Below, one piece after another: positions 8,901-16,752 of a stretch of 64,000 nt of DNA (its first letter is position 1; every line of letters starts with the position of its first letter). Source of the DNA: Clostridium mobile (GTDB lineage Bacteria; Bacillota; Clostridia; Clostridiales; Clostridiaceae); the NCBI RefSeq assembly GCF_018918285.1, contig NZ_JAHLQF010000004.1:124001-188000 (forward strand). Direction: 5' to 3'. The notes under the pieces are model-generated. The model saw nothing but the letters and a program-made list of their open reading frames with translations, made no database searches and had not been told where the DNA came from. The position numbers and the translations under genes were made by a program.

Positions 8901-9478
8901 TTGTTTCCGAATAATACCGGTGCTCCCTTTGAAGCAGCTATTGAAGCTACTGATAAAGCATCAGCGTATCCATCTTGTCCATTAACTAAGAAAGCTTCTT
9001 TCTTTCCAGTTAATTCTAAAACTTTTTTAGCAACACCAGCGTTAGTTTCATATCTTGAAGCTCCGCCGATTCTTTCTACTGTATAAGTTTCAGCCAACTT
9101 GTTAGCTAAAGCTGTTGTTACAACACCTTCTCCACCAACAATAACTACTTTTTTAGCTTTTAAACTGCTTAAAGCATTTAATAAATCAGCAGATGGCACG
9201 TCTACTTTATTAGTTAAAAGAATTGGTGCATTTAATGCTTTTGCAAGTGGAGTAGCACTTACTGCGTCTCCGTATCCGTATCCGTTAACTAATACTACTG
9301 TTTCAGCTCCATCAGCGAATGCCTTCTTAGCAACGCTTATAGCAGTTTCTTCTCTTCCTGCTCCTTCTAGTCTTTCAACAGTTGCTGCTGCACTTACTGG
9401 TACTGCAGTTAATGTTGATGTAAGTATTAAGCTCATAACTGTTGCACTTGCTAGTGCCTTGTGGCTTTTCTTACTCAT
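5963..9478 (-). CDS. S-layer-like surface protein with three cell-wall-binding repeats (CWB2)
   Basis: 1171 residues. A signal peptide of about 30 residues ends near VPVSAAA. Three cell-wall-binding-repeat-2 modules follow (about residues 35-125, 130-225 and 230-330), each with the typical GG-E/A-SRYETN or GAGREET start and a VVIVGGEG / AVGGAG / YLVGGTG strand. This module anchors clostridial surface proteins non-covalently to secondary wall polysaccharide. The rest is a series of Ig-like domains recognisable by VKFSEPV / LTFSEPV / IKFSKPI motifs, plus a C-terminal Big-type module. Length, domain order and a strong GGAGG site fit an abundant S-layer or S-layer-associated protein. No protease or enzyme motif is seen. 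Confidence 0.85.
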   Translation of the reverse strand: MSKKSHKALASATVMSLILTSTLTAVPVSAAATVERLEGAGREETAISVAKKAFADGAETVVLVNGYGYGDAVSATPLAKALNAPILLTNKVDVPSADLLNALSSLKAKKVVIVGGEGVVTTALANKLAETYTVERIGGASRYETNAGVAKKVLELTGKKEAFLVNGQDGYADALSVASIAASKGAPVLFGNKNEVPSVVKNVAEGLTVSAVGGAGVLPTSVIDSVKGTRVAEGKDRFATNLEVLKKFKDDLKLDSIYMAFGGATPTQFADALVASAAAAKVGAPVVLSGSKNSDASTSAAKDYIKENHKDNTKIYLVGGTGSLDSAIESSIKDMVNPVVTEFKVDGIKSENLKDFEVKFTQKVDKKTAEDKDNYTLNEGREVEKAVLLDDGMTVRLAVKLDNDKALENQKEYKLSIRNVKNESGDKKLEVKDLVFKTLDAALPEIEKVEALGNKAVKLTFSEPVKKEVAEKADSYKIDDKYLAGTVEADNSRVVIIKLYSKLSDGEHTINVKGIKDFTDYTMITKDLKFNVVEDKAAPVVEQVTATFEKVRVKFSEPVQVGTVRGGSYTYWTRTNSTTVKNNSETNVEKISDDTYEFEFKGDRKLPSYEVNLYITGVKDYSDNEMPKDKPIAVTANLDQTRPEVTSVEVVKDSSKQIKIKFSKPIENITEMKNYTLKDKDDKAVSIQNIKAEDNNKTAILTFYKDLKEGEHTLKLEGLKDTTTLQNSILPYEEVIDIKNTEKPKVENIDVEGRRIIVRFNKTMSLEGSGSITNINNYLMEYEENGAATSRNFPDGTSIQVLEDGKSVMLVLPEKYPNDKKQLKFVTVQGVKDHNDNNMAQYAERKEIKYDTKFEVAKDKDDDTKDDITLVDSKTIEVVFNQTIGEGIGSEDFTVTGNTVSNVEVDGSKAIVRLSEELYSTDKITLTVKPDFKSRLGRTVTGNSYLGFTDKVKPELKLADKQTTLAVDGKTILVPFTEKIDDTKVSKDLIGADFEVIRVRDNKVMKSGSDYKTAYSYKDGRHYVALTMEDSAMTQDSIFTVKLKSDVTYVTDIAGNKAVSFDAVTSENILSKVDQDKLADKQAVVDAKAKLSVVATGKENEIKADLDLLTELDGCTIAWETTNKNVITTEGKVTRPAKDQEDAEVTLKATITKGDAKETKEFKLTVVAMTE

Positions 9479-9928
9479 ATTATGATAACCTCCTCATTTA
9501 AGTGAAATTAAAAATTGTTTTTTATTTTATTTATATATTTAAATTAATATATAACACATTTATACAAATGGCAGTAATTCACCATTTTAGACTTAATGGT
9601 AATTATATCATAAAAAATTTTTATTTTCTAGGTTTATTAAAAATTTTTCACAATTTAACTTTATTTTAGGTTTATATACATAAAATTTTATATATAACCA
9701 TAGTTTAAGATAATTTCTAATAGCATAAACTATTAGCATTTTTAACCTCGGTTACTATTATACAACAACACTTCTAATTTTGCTATACCTTTTTCCTTAG
9801 AAAATGTAACCATGATTACCATTTAGTATTATTTATTCTATATCATTTCTTAATCATTTCTTACGTATCCATATATAGACTTTATGGATTACTTATTCTA
9901 CATAACTTTCTTAATTCCTTCTATAATT
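9479..9928 (-). promoter_or_regulatory. Long upstream region of the surface-protein gene
   Basis: A 450-bp non-coding stretch, very AT-rich. GAGGAGG sits ten bases before the start of the surface-protein gene. Two minus-strand TATAAT sequences (9602-9607 and 9757-9762) are possible -10 boxes; neither has a convincing -35 partner. A long untranslated leader would suit a highly expressed surface protein, but no riboswitch is recognised. Confidence 0.35.
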
Positions 9929-10939
9929 TTAATTTTTTTTCTTTTTATTTAAATTTATAGAGAATATAGATCTTCTGGCACTATTTATTAATATAGGAAG
10001 AGTAGTGCATAATATTAATGAAGATAAAATAAATTCCATGCTTCCTATATCCATTTTGTAGTATTTAAAAACCTTCATATAATAATAGATTACTAATGGA
10101 TGGGAAAAATATATATCGAAGGAATTTATTGATATACTTTTTAGTATATTAACCGCCATACCCTTTTTATAATCTCTACTTAATATATAGGCTGTAAATA
10201 TTATGGAATAAATTATTACAGAAGGCCTTATAAAGGTAGTTGCATAATCTAAGCTCTTTCCAAGGCTTATGCTATTAAAGCTTTCCCATAGAATCCCAGT
10301 TACGCATAGTAATAATATGCCTATTATAAGAGTTTTATTCCTCTTTAATTTTTCAATGCTAGCTTTTATATTCCCACTAAAATATATTCCTAAAGAAAAA
10401 TAAAATAACCAAAATATTATATTTCTCTTAGAATAAAAATCTAAAGTTAAGTCAGGAATATTATAATAATGGCCAGTAGTGATAATTCCGCCAGATATTA
10501 TTAATGTTAGAATTACTCCCCATATTTTTTGGCTGACAATATATAATACGGGAAAAATTAAATAAAGTTCGATAATCATTGGCAAAAAATAAAGATGATA
10601 AAAAATTTTATCTCCTTTTAAAAATAAATTAGGCCACGTACTATAGTTGAAGTTTTTATTTATTAAGGTTAAATATATAACTCCCCATAATATATAGGGA
10701 GGAATTACTTTAAATACTCTTTTTTTATAAAAATTCAATAGGCTTTTTTCTTTCCTATAACTTAATCCTAATCCTATACCCGAAAATATAACAAATACTG
10801 GTACTGAAAACCTAGCTAATTGGTTTAATATTACAAATATTTTATAATTGAAACTCTCATTGTTACTAGAAGACATAGCAAAGGCAGAGACATGTATCAT
10901 AATTACAGCTAAGGTAGCGTAGGCTTTCCCAATATCCAT
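9929..10939 (-). CDS. Acyltransferase 3 family membrane protein
   Basis: About 336 residues with roughly ten hydrophobic segments. The N-terminal signature MDIGKAYATLAVIMIHVSAF matches the D-x-x-(R/K)..a..viiH pattern of the acyltransferase-3 family, whose His is catalytic; these proteins O-acetylate cell-surface or secreted polymers. The family normally has a few residues before this Asp, and the frame stays open upstream (INIEKKHIVE). AAGGAAGGG lies 27 bases upstream of the ATG, over an ATT/ATA context, so the real start may be a rare codon near 10960. The acceptor is unknown; the neighbouring wall protein suggests a cell-envelope target. Confidence 0.75.
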   Translation of the reverse strand: MDIGKAYATLAVIMIHVSAFAMSSSNNESFNYKIFVILNQLARFSVPVFVIFSGIGLGLSYRKEKSLLNFYKKRVFKVIPPYILWGVIYLTLINKNFNYSTWPNLFLKGDKIFYHLYFLPMIIELYLIFPVLYIVSQKIWGVILTLIISGGIITTGHYYNIPDLTLDFYSKRNIIFWLFYFSLGIYFSGNIKASIEKLKRNKTLIIGILLLCVTGILWESFNSISLGKSLDYATTFIRPSVIIYSIIFTAYILSRDYKKGMAVNILKSISINSFDIYFSHPLVIYYYMKVFKYYKMDIGSMEFILSSLILCTTLPILINSARRSIFSINLNKKKKN

Positions 10940-11134
10940 TTCTACTATGTGCTTTTTTTCTATATTAATCCCTTCCTTCTAAATTTTTCTTATGTTTCAC
11001 ATTATATCATATATTGATTTTTTTTTATATTATGATAAACTTATTTTATAGTTACATTTATTAAGTTGAAAATCCACATAATATTGTATATAATAAGACG
11101 TGGAACTACACTTAAGTAAAAGGAGAAATAGCAT

Positions 11135-11635
11135 ATGAGCTTATACAATGAGTGGAAAGAATTAGTTGTATTTTTCGTTCACACTAGAGGGCAAGAGGAT
11201 TTTTGGAACGAATTAAATGCAGTACAGGAAAAAATAATACCAATAATATTAAAGAATTATAAAACTATCATGAGGGGAGCCCTCAAAAACCTAGCTAAGA
11301 AGTTTGATGTTTCTGAAATATCCTTTGTAGGATTTTTAGATGGAATCAATCCTACATTAAAAAGACCTGTGGACCTTGAGAACATAACAGAGAATTCTAG
11401 AATTAGTTTAGATATAGATTTTGAAAAACTCTACATTGCTTTATTAGAAGCTGGCGTAGATAATTTGTACAATCTACCAGAATGGAACTTGATTTTTGGA
11501 AAGGATAAGTTAGCTGATTTACAAGTTGCTTATTCTGAAGACAAAACCATTACTGTTCCTAAAATAGGCAGAAATGAATTATGTCCTTGTGGTAGTGAAA
11601 AGAAGTATAAAAATTGCTGTGGTAAAAATATATAA
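11135..11635 (+). CDS. SEC-C zinc-motif protein
   Basis: 166 residues. The C-terminus RNELCPCGSEKKYKNCC is a complete SEC-C motif (CPCGS..K.CC), the small zinc-binding tail also found on SecA, where it contacts SecB or ribosomes. Residues 1-135 form a mainly helical domain I do not recognise. The start is preceded by AAAAGGAG. It is monocistronic, with a strong terminator at 11680-11722. A role in protein quality control is plausible but not shown. Confidence 0.75.
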   Translation: MSLYNEWKELVVFFVHTRGQEDFWNELNAVQEKIIPIILKNYKTIMRGALKNLAKKFDVSEISFVGFLDGINPTLKRPVDLENITENSRISLDIDFEKLYIALLEAGVDNLYNLPEWNLIFGKDKLADLQVAYSEDKTITVPKIGRNELCPCGSEKKYKNCCGKNI

Positions 11636-11679
11636 TTTTTATATTTCTTCTCCTTTTTTAATAAAAAAATGATAGCCCC

Positions 11680-11722
11680 AAAAACATCAAAAGACGAAGG
11701 AATTCGTCTTTTGATGTTTTTT
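11680..11722 (+). terminator. Strong terminator after the SEC-C gene
   Basis: 18-bp perfect stem (AAAACATCAAAAGACGAA / TTCGTCTTTTGATGTTTT) with a GGAA tetraloop and T tract; 45 bases after the stop codon. Confidence 0.85.
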
Positions 11723-11806
11723 GAAGCTTTTAAAGATGATTAGATTAATCTCTAAATTAGTTTTTCATTTATAAATTTCTACAAAGATAATTTAGTTTTA
11801 CAGGTG

Positions 11807-11873
11807 AAGAGCTAAGCATGTACTGAAGCCGCTCCAGAAAAAGTCGCTTTTTCACTACATACTTAGCTCTTTT
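11807..11873 (+). repeat. Element A copy (palindrome)
   Basis: AAGAGCTAAGCATGTACTGAA and TTCACTACATACTTAGCTCTT around GCCGCTCCAGAAAAAGTCGC. Left flank TTCTACAAAGATAATTTAGTTTTACA is the consensus flank. It occupies the middle of the 348-bp gap 11636-11983, between two terminators. Confidence 0.85.
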
Positions 11874-11908
11874 GTAGTTTGCAGATATAATAATGTAATT
11901 CAAACTAA

Positions 11909-11942
11909 AAAATCACGCTAAGTTTTTTGCTTAACGTGATTT
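11909..11942 (-). terminator. Terminator of the Rpn-type nuclease gene
   Basis: AAATCACGCTAAG / CTTAACGTGATTT stem with a six-base loop; T tract on the minus strand, 41 bases after the stop codon. Confidence 0.75.
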
Positions 11943-11983
11943 CTATAATATATTATTTAACTCCATACACTAAAAGGCTATTA

Positions 11984-13021
11984 TTAATTTATTATATCGT
12001 TTTTTAATTTTTTAACTTCCTCTATTGGTAATTGTGTACCTGCTGCTACTTGCTCTACACTCAATCCCATCTTTAGAAAATTTCTTGCTGCCTCAAGTTT
12101 ACCTTCTTTGATACCTTCTTCCTTACCTTGTTCTCTACCTTCTTTTATGCCTTCTTTTATGCCTTCTTTAATACCTTCTTTAATACCTTCTTCTTTACCT
12201 TCTCTTATAGCCTCTTCTTTAATTTTATCTAAAGTTCTTCCTAAATTGCTAACCATATTATCAACCTCCTCTTGTTTGGCTTTATCTAAAATATTCTCTA
12301 TTTCCTTTTGAGAGTTATCATCAAGCCTTGGCTTTACTATACCTTTCAGCCATCTTTTAAATACATCAAATTGTTCCGGTCCTATTTTCTTTAATACAAA
12401 GGCTGAACTTCTTAACCTTTTTACAAGCTCATTCTTATCAATATCCTGTTCTAATAAAAATAGCAAGGATACCATATTAGCAATCTCTAGTAGATCTTCT
12501 TTATTATATCTATTTACATCAAATAATATATAGTTAAAATCTAATACATTTTCTCCAAAAAGTTCATTTCCCTGTAATATTTCTTTAAAGCTTGTAGTTG
12601 TTGTCCACTTGTTTTTTCCGTTGTAAAGTACTATTGGAATTATTGCCGGTAATTTAAACTCTTTTCTTTTTCTATCCTTTTTTAAGGTGTTTTTTAAAAT
12701 ATCTCTCCATATTTCTGTCATGTAGAATAATAATCTCATAGGCATTTGGAAATCTACCTTAGATTGAAACTCTAGCAATACATAAAATATTATTTCTTGT
12801 CCGTCTATATTTATTCTATAAACTATGTCTGACTCTTCTTCTTCAAAGTCACTTAATATATAGGATTTATCTACAAGTATTAAATCCTCTTCCTTGATTA
12901 AGTTTACCCAATCCTTTTTAATAAAGCTTCTTATAAGCTCTAAAAAGGTTTTCTTATGTGAAAATATATGTTTGTATCCTACATCATGTTGATGATGCAC
13001 TTCTAATCTTTCTTTTTTCAT
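11984..13021 (-). CDS. Rpn/YhgA-family putative nuclease with GIKE repeat tract
   Basis: 345 residues. The N-terminus HQHDVGYKHIFSHKKTFLEL and the following VDKSYI...ESDIVYRI..DG.EIIFYVLLEFQS segment match the Rpn family (recombination-promoting PD-(D/E)XK nucleases, often annotated as transposase). The acidic/Glu-Gln residues of the nuclease core are visible in SDIVYRI and LLEFQS. The C-terminal quarter holds a charged repeat, with the GIKE tetrapeptide four times in succession between REGKEEGIKEG-type flanks. In DNA this is a 12-bp tandem repeat at about 12130-12185. It has its own terminator and an acceptable GGGAGAG ribosome binding site. No inverted repeats mark it as an insertion sequence. 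Confidence 0.8.
   Translation of the reverse strand: MKKERLEVHHQHDVGYKHIFSHKKTFLELIRSFIKKDWVNLIKEEDLILVDKSYILSDFEEEESDIVYRINIDGQEIIFYVLLEFQSKVDFQMPMRLLFYMTEIWRDILKNTLKKDRKRKEFKLPAIIPIVLYNGKNKWTTTTSFKEILQGNELFGENVLDFNYILFDVNRYNKEDLLEIANMVSLLFLLEQDIDKNELVKRLRSSAFVLKKIGPEQFDVFKRWLKGIVKPRLDDNSQKEIENILDKAKQEEVDNMVSNLGRTLDKIKEEAIREGKEEGIKEGIKEGIKEGIKEGREQGKEEGIKEGKLEAARNFLKMGLSVEQVAAGTQLPIEEVKKLKNDIIN
12130..12185 (-). repeat. 12-bp tandem repeat encoding (GIKE)n
   Basis: Units of the form TTTTATGCCTTC / TTTAATACCTTC on the plus strand repeat in phase, so unit gain or loss keeps the reading frame. Confidence 0.75.
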
Positions 13022-13161
13022 TAGTTATCTCTCCCAAGCTTAGTATACCTATATTATATCTTAAATTTTAAACATATTCACTAGTTATATTCATCAAATT
13101 ATTTTTACATATTAGCTTTTCGTCTATAGATTTCTACAAAGATAATTTAGTTTTACAAGTG

Positions 13162-13228
13162 AAGAGCTAAGCACGTAGTGAAGCCGCTCCAGAAAAAGTC
13201 GCTTTTTCACTATATACTTAGCTCTTTT
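13162..13228 (+). repeat. Element A copy (palindrome)
   Basis: AAGAGCTAAGCACGTAGTGAA / TTCACTATATACTTAGCTCTTTT with centre GCCGCTCCAGAAAAAGTCGC; consensus left flank TTCTACAAAGATAATTTAG. Confidence 0.85.
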
Positions 13229-13312
13229 GTGTTTTACAAAGATGATTTCTAAATTAAGTCATATAAGATTAGTTTATAATTATAAATTTTCATAAGTATA
13301 TTTATATATCAG

Positions 13313-13385
13313 AAAGAGTAACTGATATACATAGTGACGTCGCTTAAAGAAAAGACGCTCCTCCCACTATATACAACAGTTCTTC
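13313..13385 (+). repeat. Element B copy (variant palindrome)
   Basis: AAAGAGTAACTGATATACATAGTGACGTCGCTTAAAG.. ..CTCCTCCCACTATATACAACAGTTCTT. Type B differs from A in the centre: GTGACGTCGCTT and GCGCTCCTCCCAC replace GCCGCTCC and GTCGC. Confidence 0.75.
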
Positions 13386-13470
13386 TATATTTTAAAGATA
13401 TATTTCAAATTTATATTATGACATCTTATTCTTAAATGTTGATTTTTATAATTTTATTGTATAAAACTTA

Positions 13471-13663
13471 AAAATATTATGTAATGTGCCCTATGCATTT
13501 GAGCAAAATCTAGAAATTCTTAATTTATTTTAGGAAAGTGACGTTAAGATGCTGCACATGTTTGACCGAAGGGAGTTTGTCAGCATTAGGGACTTTTTTA
13601 AAATAAATTTTAGAAGTTCTTATTGCAGCGAATCAGCATAATAAGCATTGCGTAGCATTTTTT
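13471..13663 (+). repeat. Element C, copy 2 (193 bp)
   Basis: Most complete copy. Core ATGCTGCACATGTTTGACCG-AAGGGAG-TTTGTCAGCATTA can fold as ATGCTG../CAGCAT. Inner arms (CTAGAAATTCTTAATTTATTTTA / AAAATAAATTTTAGAAGTTC) and outer arms are AT-rich. It lies between B (13313) and A (13741) copies; this array fills the 817-bp gap 13022-13838. Confidence 0.85.
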
Positions 13664-13740
13664 TATTTGTTGAACCCATAGATTGTTTTTAAAATATAGA
13701 TTTCAATAAAAATAATTTAGTCTCTTTTAGTCTCTCAAAC

Positions 13741-13807
13741 GAAAAGCTAAGCACATAGTGAAACTGATTCAGGAAAAACCCATATTTCACTACATACTTA
13801 GCTCTTT
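13741..13807 (+). repeat. Element A copy with changed centre
   Basis: Arms GAAAAGCTAAGCACATAGTGAA and TTTCACTACATACTTAGCTC are kept, but the centre is ACTGATTCAGGAAAAACCCA, unlike the usual one. It sits just downstream of the deacetylase gene and could act as its terminator. Confidence 0.75.
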
Positions 13808-13838
13808 TATGATTTAAATATATATTTTTTAATTTACA

Positions 13839-14732
13839 TTATTCAAGAATTCCAAATTCATATCCGCACTCTCTAAGATAATCAATTATTTCTTGTAATG
13901 CTTGTACGGTTGTTTCTTTTGCTGGAGCATCGTGCATTAATACATATAATTTATCTTGTCCTAATGCTGTTTCTTTCAATCTAGCCACTAGCTTATCTTT
14001 TGGTACATTTTGAGCTTCTGCATCTCCATTTAAAGCATTCCAATCTACTGAAACATATCCCGCATCCTTTACTGCATTTATGAAATCATGTCTTCCAAAG
14101 GATCCACCTGGAAATCTTATTACCTTTGAATCATATTCTCCTAATACTCCTCTTATGGTGTCCTCATTCTTTTTAATATCAGCTAAAAAGTTTGATGTAC
14201 TTGCATATAATTTTTTATAATCATGGCTATAACTATGGTTTGCTATAGCATGTCCTTCATTTTTAGCTCTTTTTAATATTTCTGGATTTTGTTCTACCAT
14301 ATATCCTAATACAAAGAAAGTAGCTTTTACATCATTTTCTTTAAGTATATCTAATATTTGTGGAGTTACGTTAGCACTTGGACCATCGTCAAAAGTTAGA
14401 TAAGCTATCTTTTTATTTTCAGGAACCTTTTCTTTTCCATCATTCTCTTTATCTTTATTTCCTTCTCCCTTATCTACTCCACCATCAGTTTTTTTATCTT
14501 CCTCTTTCTTTGCATCATCTTTCGGAGTCTCTTCTTTAGTTTTATCTGACTTATCTTCTTTGTCTGTTGAAGATTTGTCGTCTTCTTTTACAGCTAAGGC
14601 AGTAGTTGAGTTCTTATGATTAAAAACCTTTATTCCCGTCCATGCCGAAATTGAGAATAACATTACTAAAAATGTTAAAATTCCTATTCTCCTTAAAACT
14701 CTGCTTTTTCTTTTTCTTCTTTTTCTACCCAT
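13839..14732 (-). CDS. Membrane-anchored polysaccharide (peptidoglycan) deacetylase
   Basis: 297 residues. A basic N-terminus (RKRRKRKSR) is followed by one membrane segment (about residues 17-34), then a Lys/Asp/Glu-rich linker to residue 105 and a NodB-homology domain. Catalytic motifs are intact: TFDDG (Asp115, Asp116), HSYSH (His166, His170), RFPGG (Arg206), DW (Asp230, Trp231) and LMHD (His267). The enzyme should remove acetyl groups from N-acetylated sugars outside the membrane, most likely peptidoglycan, which raises lysozyme resistance. The start has GGGGG seven bases upstream. Monocistronic, in a repeat-rich surrounding. Confidence 0.88.
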   Translation of the reverse strand: MGRKRRKRKSRVLRRIGILTFLVMLFSISAWTGIKVFNHKNSTTALAVKEDDKSSTDKEDKSDKTKEETPKDDAKKEEDKKTDGGVDKGEGNKDKENDGKEKVPENKKIAYLTFDDGPSANVTPQILDILKENDVKATFFVLGYMVEQNPEILKRAKNEGHAIANHSYSHDYKKLYASTSNFLADIKKNEDTIRGVLGEYDSKVIRFPGGSFGRHDFINAVKDAGYVSVDWNALNGDAEAQNVPKDKLVARLKETALGQDKLYVLMHDAPAKETTVQALQEIIDYLRECGYEFGILE

Positions 14733-14953
14733 ACGTCATCCCCCTCTATCCAGTTGATAATTAATGATTGTCAACTAGAGCTATCCTTTACTCTTAACCT
14801 GCATTAGTTAAAAATAATTATTACTTATTAATATTCTAACATTAAAAATCTATCAAATTGTAACAATTTGCTTACGATTTACTTATGAATTACTTAAACT
14901 TCACATGATTAAAACCTATATTAAAAAATTTTATTTGTTTCTTAATATTAACG

Positions 14954-15535
14954 CTAACCCTCTACCCCTCTTTTCTCAATACAAATAAGTTCTGGAGGAC
15001 TATTAACTTGATTTATAAAGGATAGTTTTGCAACATTATATTCCTTTTGATTTAAAGAGGAAATAAAATCCAAAACTTCTTCTCTCTCTTCCTCTCCACC
15101 TTCATGTCCATAATATATAACTAAAATAACAACACCATTCTTCTCTAAAATGTTAAGGGATTTTTCTATTCCTTCTATTGTGGTATCTGCCTTTGTTGTA
15201 AGTTTGTGATCAGCCCCTGGAAGATACCCTAAATTGAACATAACTAATTTAACCTTTTCTTTAACATATTTATCTATGTTTTGGTGTCCATCTAAAATTA
15301 GCTCTACATTTCTCATATCTATATTAATATCATTTAATTTCTTTCTTGTGTTTTCTATGGCCATTTTTTGTATATCAAAAGAATAAACACTTCCATCTTC
15401 CCCTACAAGCTCTCTTAAAAAAATAGTATCATTACCATTCCCCATGGTAGCATCTATAGCTCTATCTCCATTTTCCAATTTTAATTTGCAAATTTCTTTT
15501 GCCAAATTAGTTGAATTTGTAAAAAAGTTTTTCAA
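14954..15535 (-). CDS. mnmM: tRNA wobble-uridine methyltransferase, MnmM (YtqB) family
   Basis: 193 residues, the usual length for the YtqB/rRNA-methylase-like family, now known in Firmicutes as MnmM, which methylates the aminomethyl group at U34 to complete mnm5(s2)U. The SAM-binding loop is AIDATMGNGND (residues 26-36), and the family signature NLGYLPGADH is at about residue 101. Translation starts at TTG (15535), eight bases after AAGGTG. The gene stands alone. Function is transferred from the family; nothing local tests it. Confidence 0.82.
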   Translation of the reverse strand: MKNFFTNSTNLAKEICKLKLENGDRAIDATMGNGNDTIFLRELVGEDGSVYSFDIQKMAIENTRKKLNDINIDMRNVELILDGHQNIDKYVKEKVKLVMFNLGYLPGADHKLTTKADTTIEGIEKSLNILEKNGVVILVIYYGHEGGEEEREEVLDFISSLNQKEYNVAKLSFINQVNSPPELICIEKRGVEG

Positions 15536-15787
15536 AATAATTCACCTTCTTCATTATCTACTTATCTAACCCTCTTACTAAATTATACTACATTCCCTAG
15601 AAATTAGTTTGCAATAAGTAATTATATATTTTTAAATATAGATTTTTATAAAAATAATAGCTTTTAATGGTATACATTGGAATAAGTTCCTGCAAAATTA
15701 CTGTTACTATTTTTAAAATTGTAGTAAAATATAAAAGGAATTAAAAGTAATTTTATTGAAAAAAATTCAAATAAGAAGGTGCATATT

Positions 15788-16678
15788 TTGGTTAAATATG
15801 AAGTTCCATTCAACTTTGATTTGAGATTATTAGATTTTCTTCAGGAAAGTATAGATAAGGATTGGATTGAATTTATATTTCTTCCTCCTTTTAAAGGTGA
15901 TTCTCCTAATGCCAGAAGCCATACTGAAGGGGTTGAGAAGGCCTGGGGAACTTATAAAGAACCTGATACTAGAGAGGAATATGATTTTTATATAAAAGAA
16001 ATTCAGAAAAGAGGATTTAATCCAGGAGTGCTTTTTCAGAAAGAAGAAGGTCTTCCAATGGATGTGGTAAAGCATTATATAAATCTTAATATAAATACCT
16101 TTGTGGTGAATTCAGACAAACTAGCTTCCACATTAAAGAAAATTGATTCTAAATATAAAGTTATAGCCTCTATTACCAAAACCTTAAGCGCTAAGGATTT
16201 ATGGGAAAAGGATTTGAATATGTACGATAAAATAGTACTTCATTTTCCTTTTAATAGAGCTTTATCAAGATTAAAGGAGCTTCCTCCTTATTATAAGTAC
16301 AGTATATTGGCAAATTCCTATTGCCTATATAATTGTAGCGTAGCAAAAGAACATTGGAATAGTACTCCCGAAAACTCTCAATCTATAAAATGTTTTAAGG
16401 GTGATAGAAAAGAAGATCTTATTTATATACCCCCAGAGTATATAAAACTTTTTCAACCTTATGTAGATAGTTTTAAGATTCAGGGAAGAGAATACCCTAC
16501 TAGCATACTGCAAGAGGAAATATACTGCTATTATAAAAATTTGCATAACCCTATGGCAGGAGCAATTTATAATAGACTTACTCCTTTTAATGTGGATGAA
16601 TATTTTAATAAAGGAAAGGATTTAGAGTTTGTAAAATATACTCCTAATAATCTTCCTAATATGCCTACTAGTGCTTAA
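15788..16678 (+). CDS. TIM-barrel-like protein with Cys motif, unknown function
   Basis: About 296 residues. AAGAAGGTG places TTG at 15788 at a good distance; the GTG at 15779 lies inside the ribosome binding site. Repeating strand-loop patterns (FIFLPPFKGD, NTFVVNSDK, YKVIASITKT, DKIVLHFPF, YSILANSYCLYNC) look like a TIM barrel. The segment NSYCLYNCSVAKEHW plus a further Cys at IKCF recalls the cysteine cluster of peptidase-U32/UbiV-type proteins that hold an iron-sulfur cluster, but the rest is not a close match. No operon partner; it shares a bidirectional terminator with the patatin gene. Confidence 0.6.
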   Translation: MVKYEVPFNFDLRLLDFLQESIDKDWIEFIFLPPFKGDSPNARSHTEGVEKAWGTYKEPDTREEYDFYIKEIQKRGFNPGVLFQKEEGLPMDVVKHYINLNINTFVVNSDKLASTLKKIDSKYKVIASITKTLSAKDLWEKDLNMYDKIVLHFPFNRALSRLKELPPYYKYSILANSYCLYNCSVAKEHWNSTPENSQSIKCFKGDRKEDLIYIPPEYIKLFQPYVDSFKIQGREYPTSILQEEIYCYYKNLHNPMAGAIYNRLTPFNVDEYFNKGKDLEFVKYTPNNLPNMPTSA

Positions 16679-16698
16679 AAATTTCTTAAGTATTTTTT

Positions 16699-16744
16699 AA
16701 ACAAAGGCTGTTGGTAATTTATATTTATCAACAACCTTTGTTTT
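16699..16744. terminator. Bidirectional terminator
   Basis: AACAAAGGCTGTTG / CAACAACCTTTGTT with an AT loop and T runs on both strands, between convergent genes. Confidence 0.8.
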
Positions 16745-16752
16745 TTATTTTT

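Noticed and set aside
8703-9485. Two open frames of 127-128 codons antisense to the surface-protein gene
   Set aside because: They mirror the Ala/Val-rich CWB2 coding region in a frame that avoids stops; no start signals, and the sense protein is unambiguous.
11984-13021. Insertion sequence
   Set aside because: The gene is of the Rpn type often labelled transposase, but no terminal inverted repeats or target duplications flank it, and the adjacent A palindromes occur throughout the window.
13141-13810. Possible CRISPR array
   Set aside because: Repeats are palindromes of two types with irregular spacing and a different element between them; no spacers of uniform length and no cas genes.
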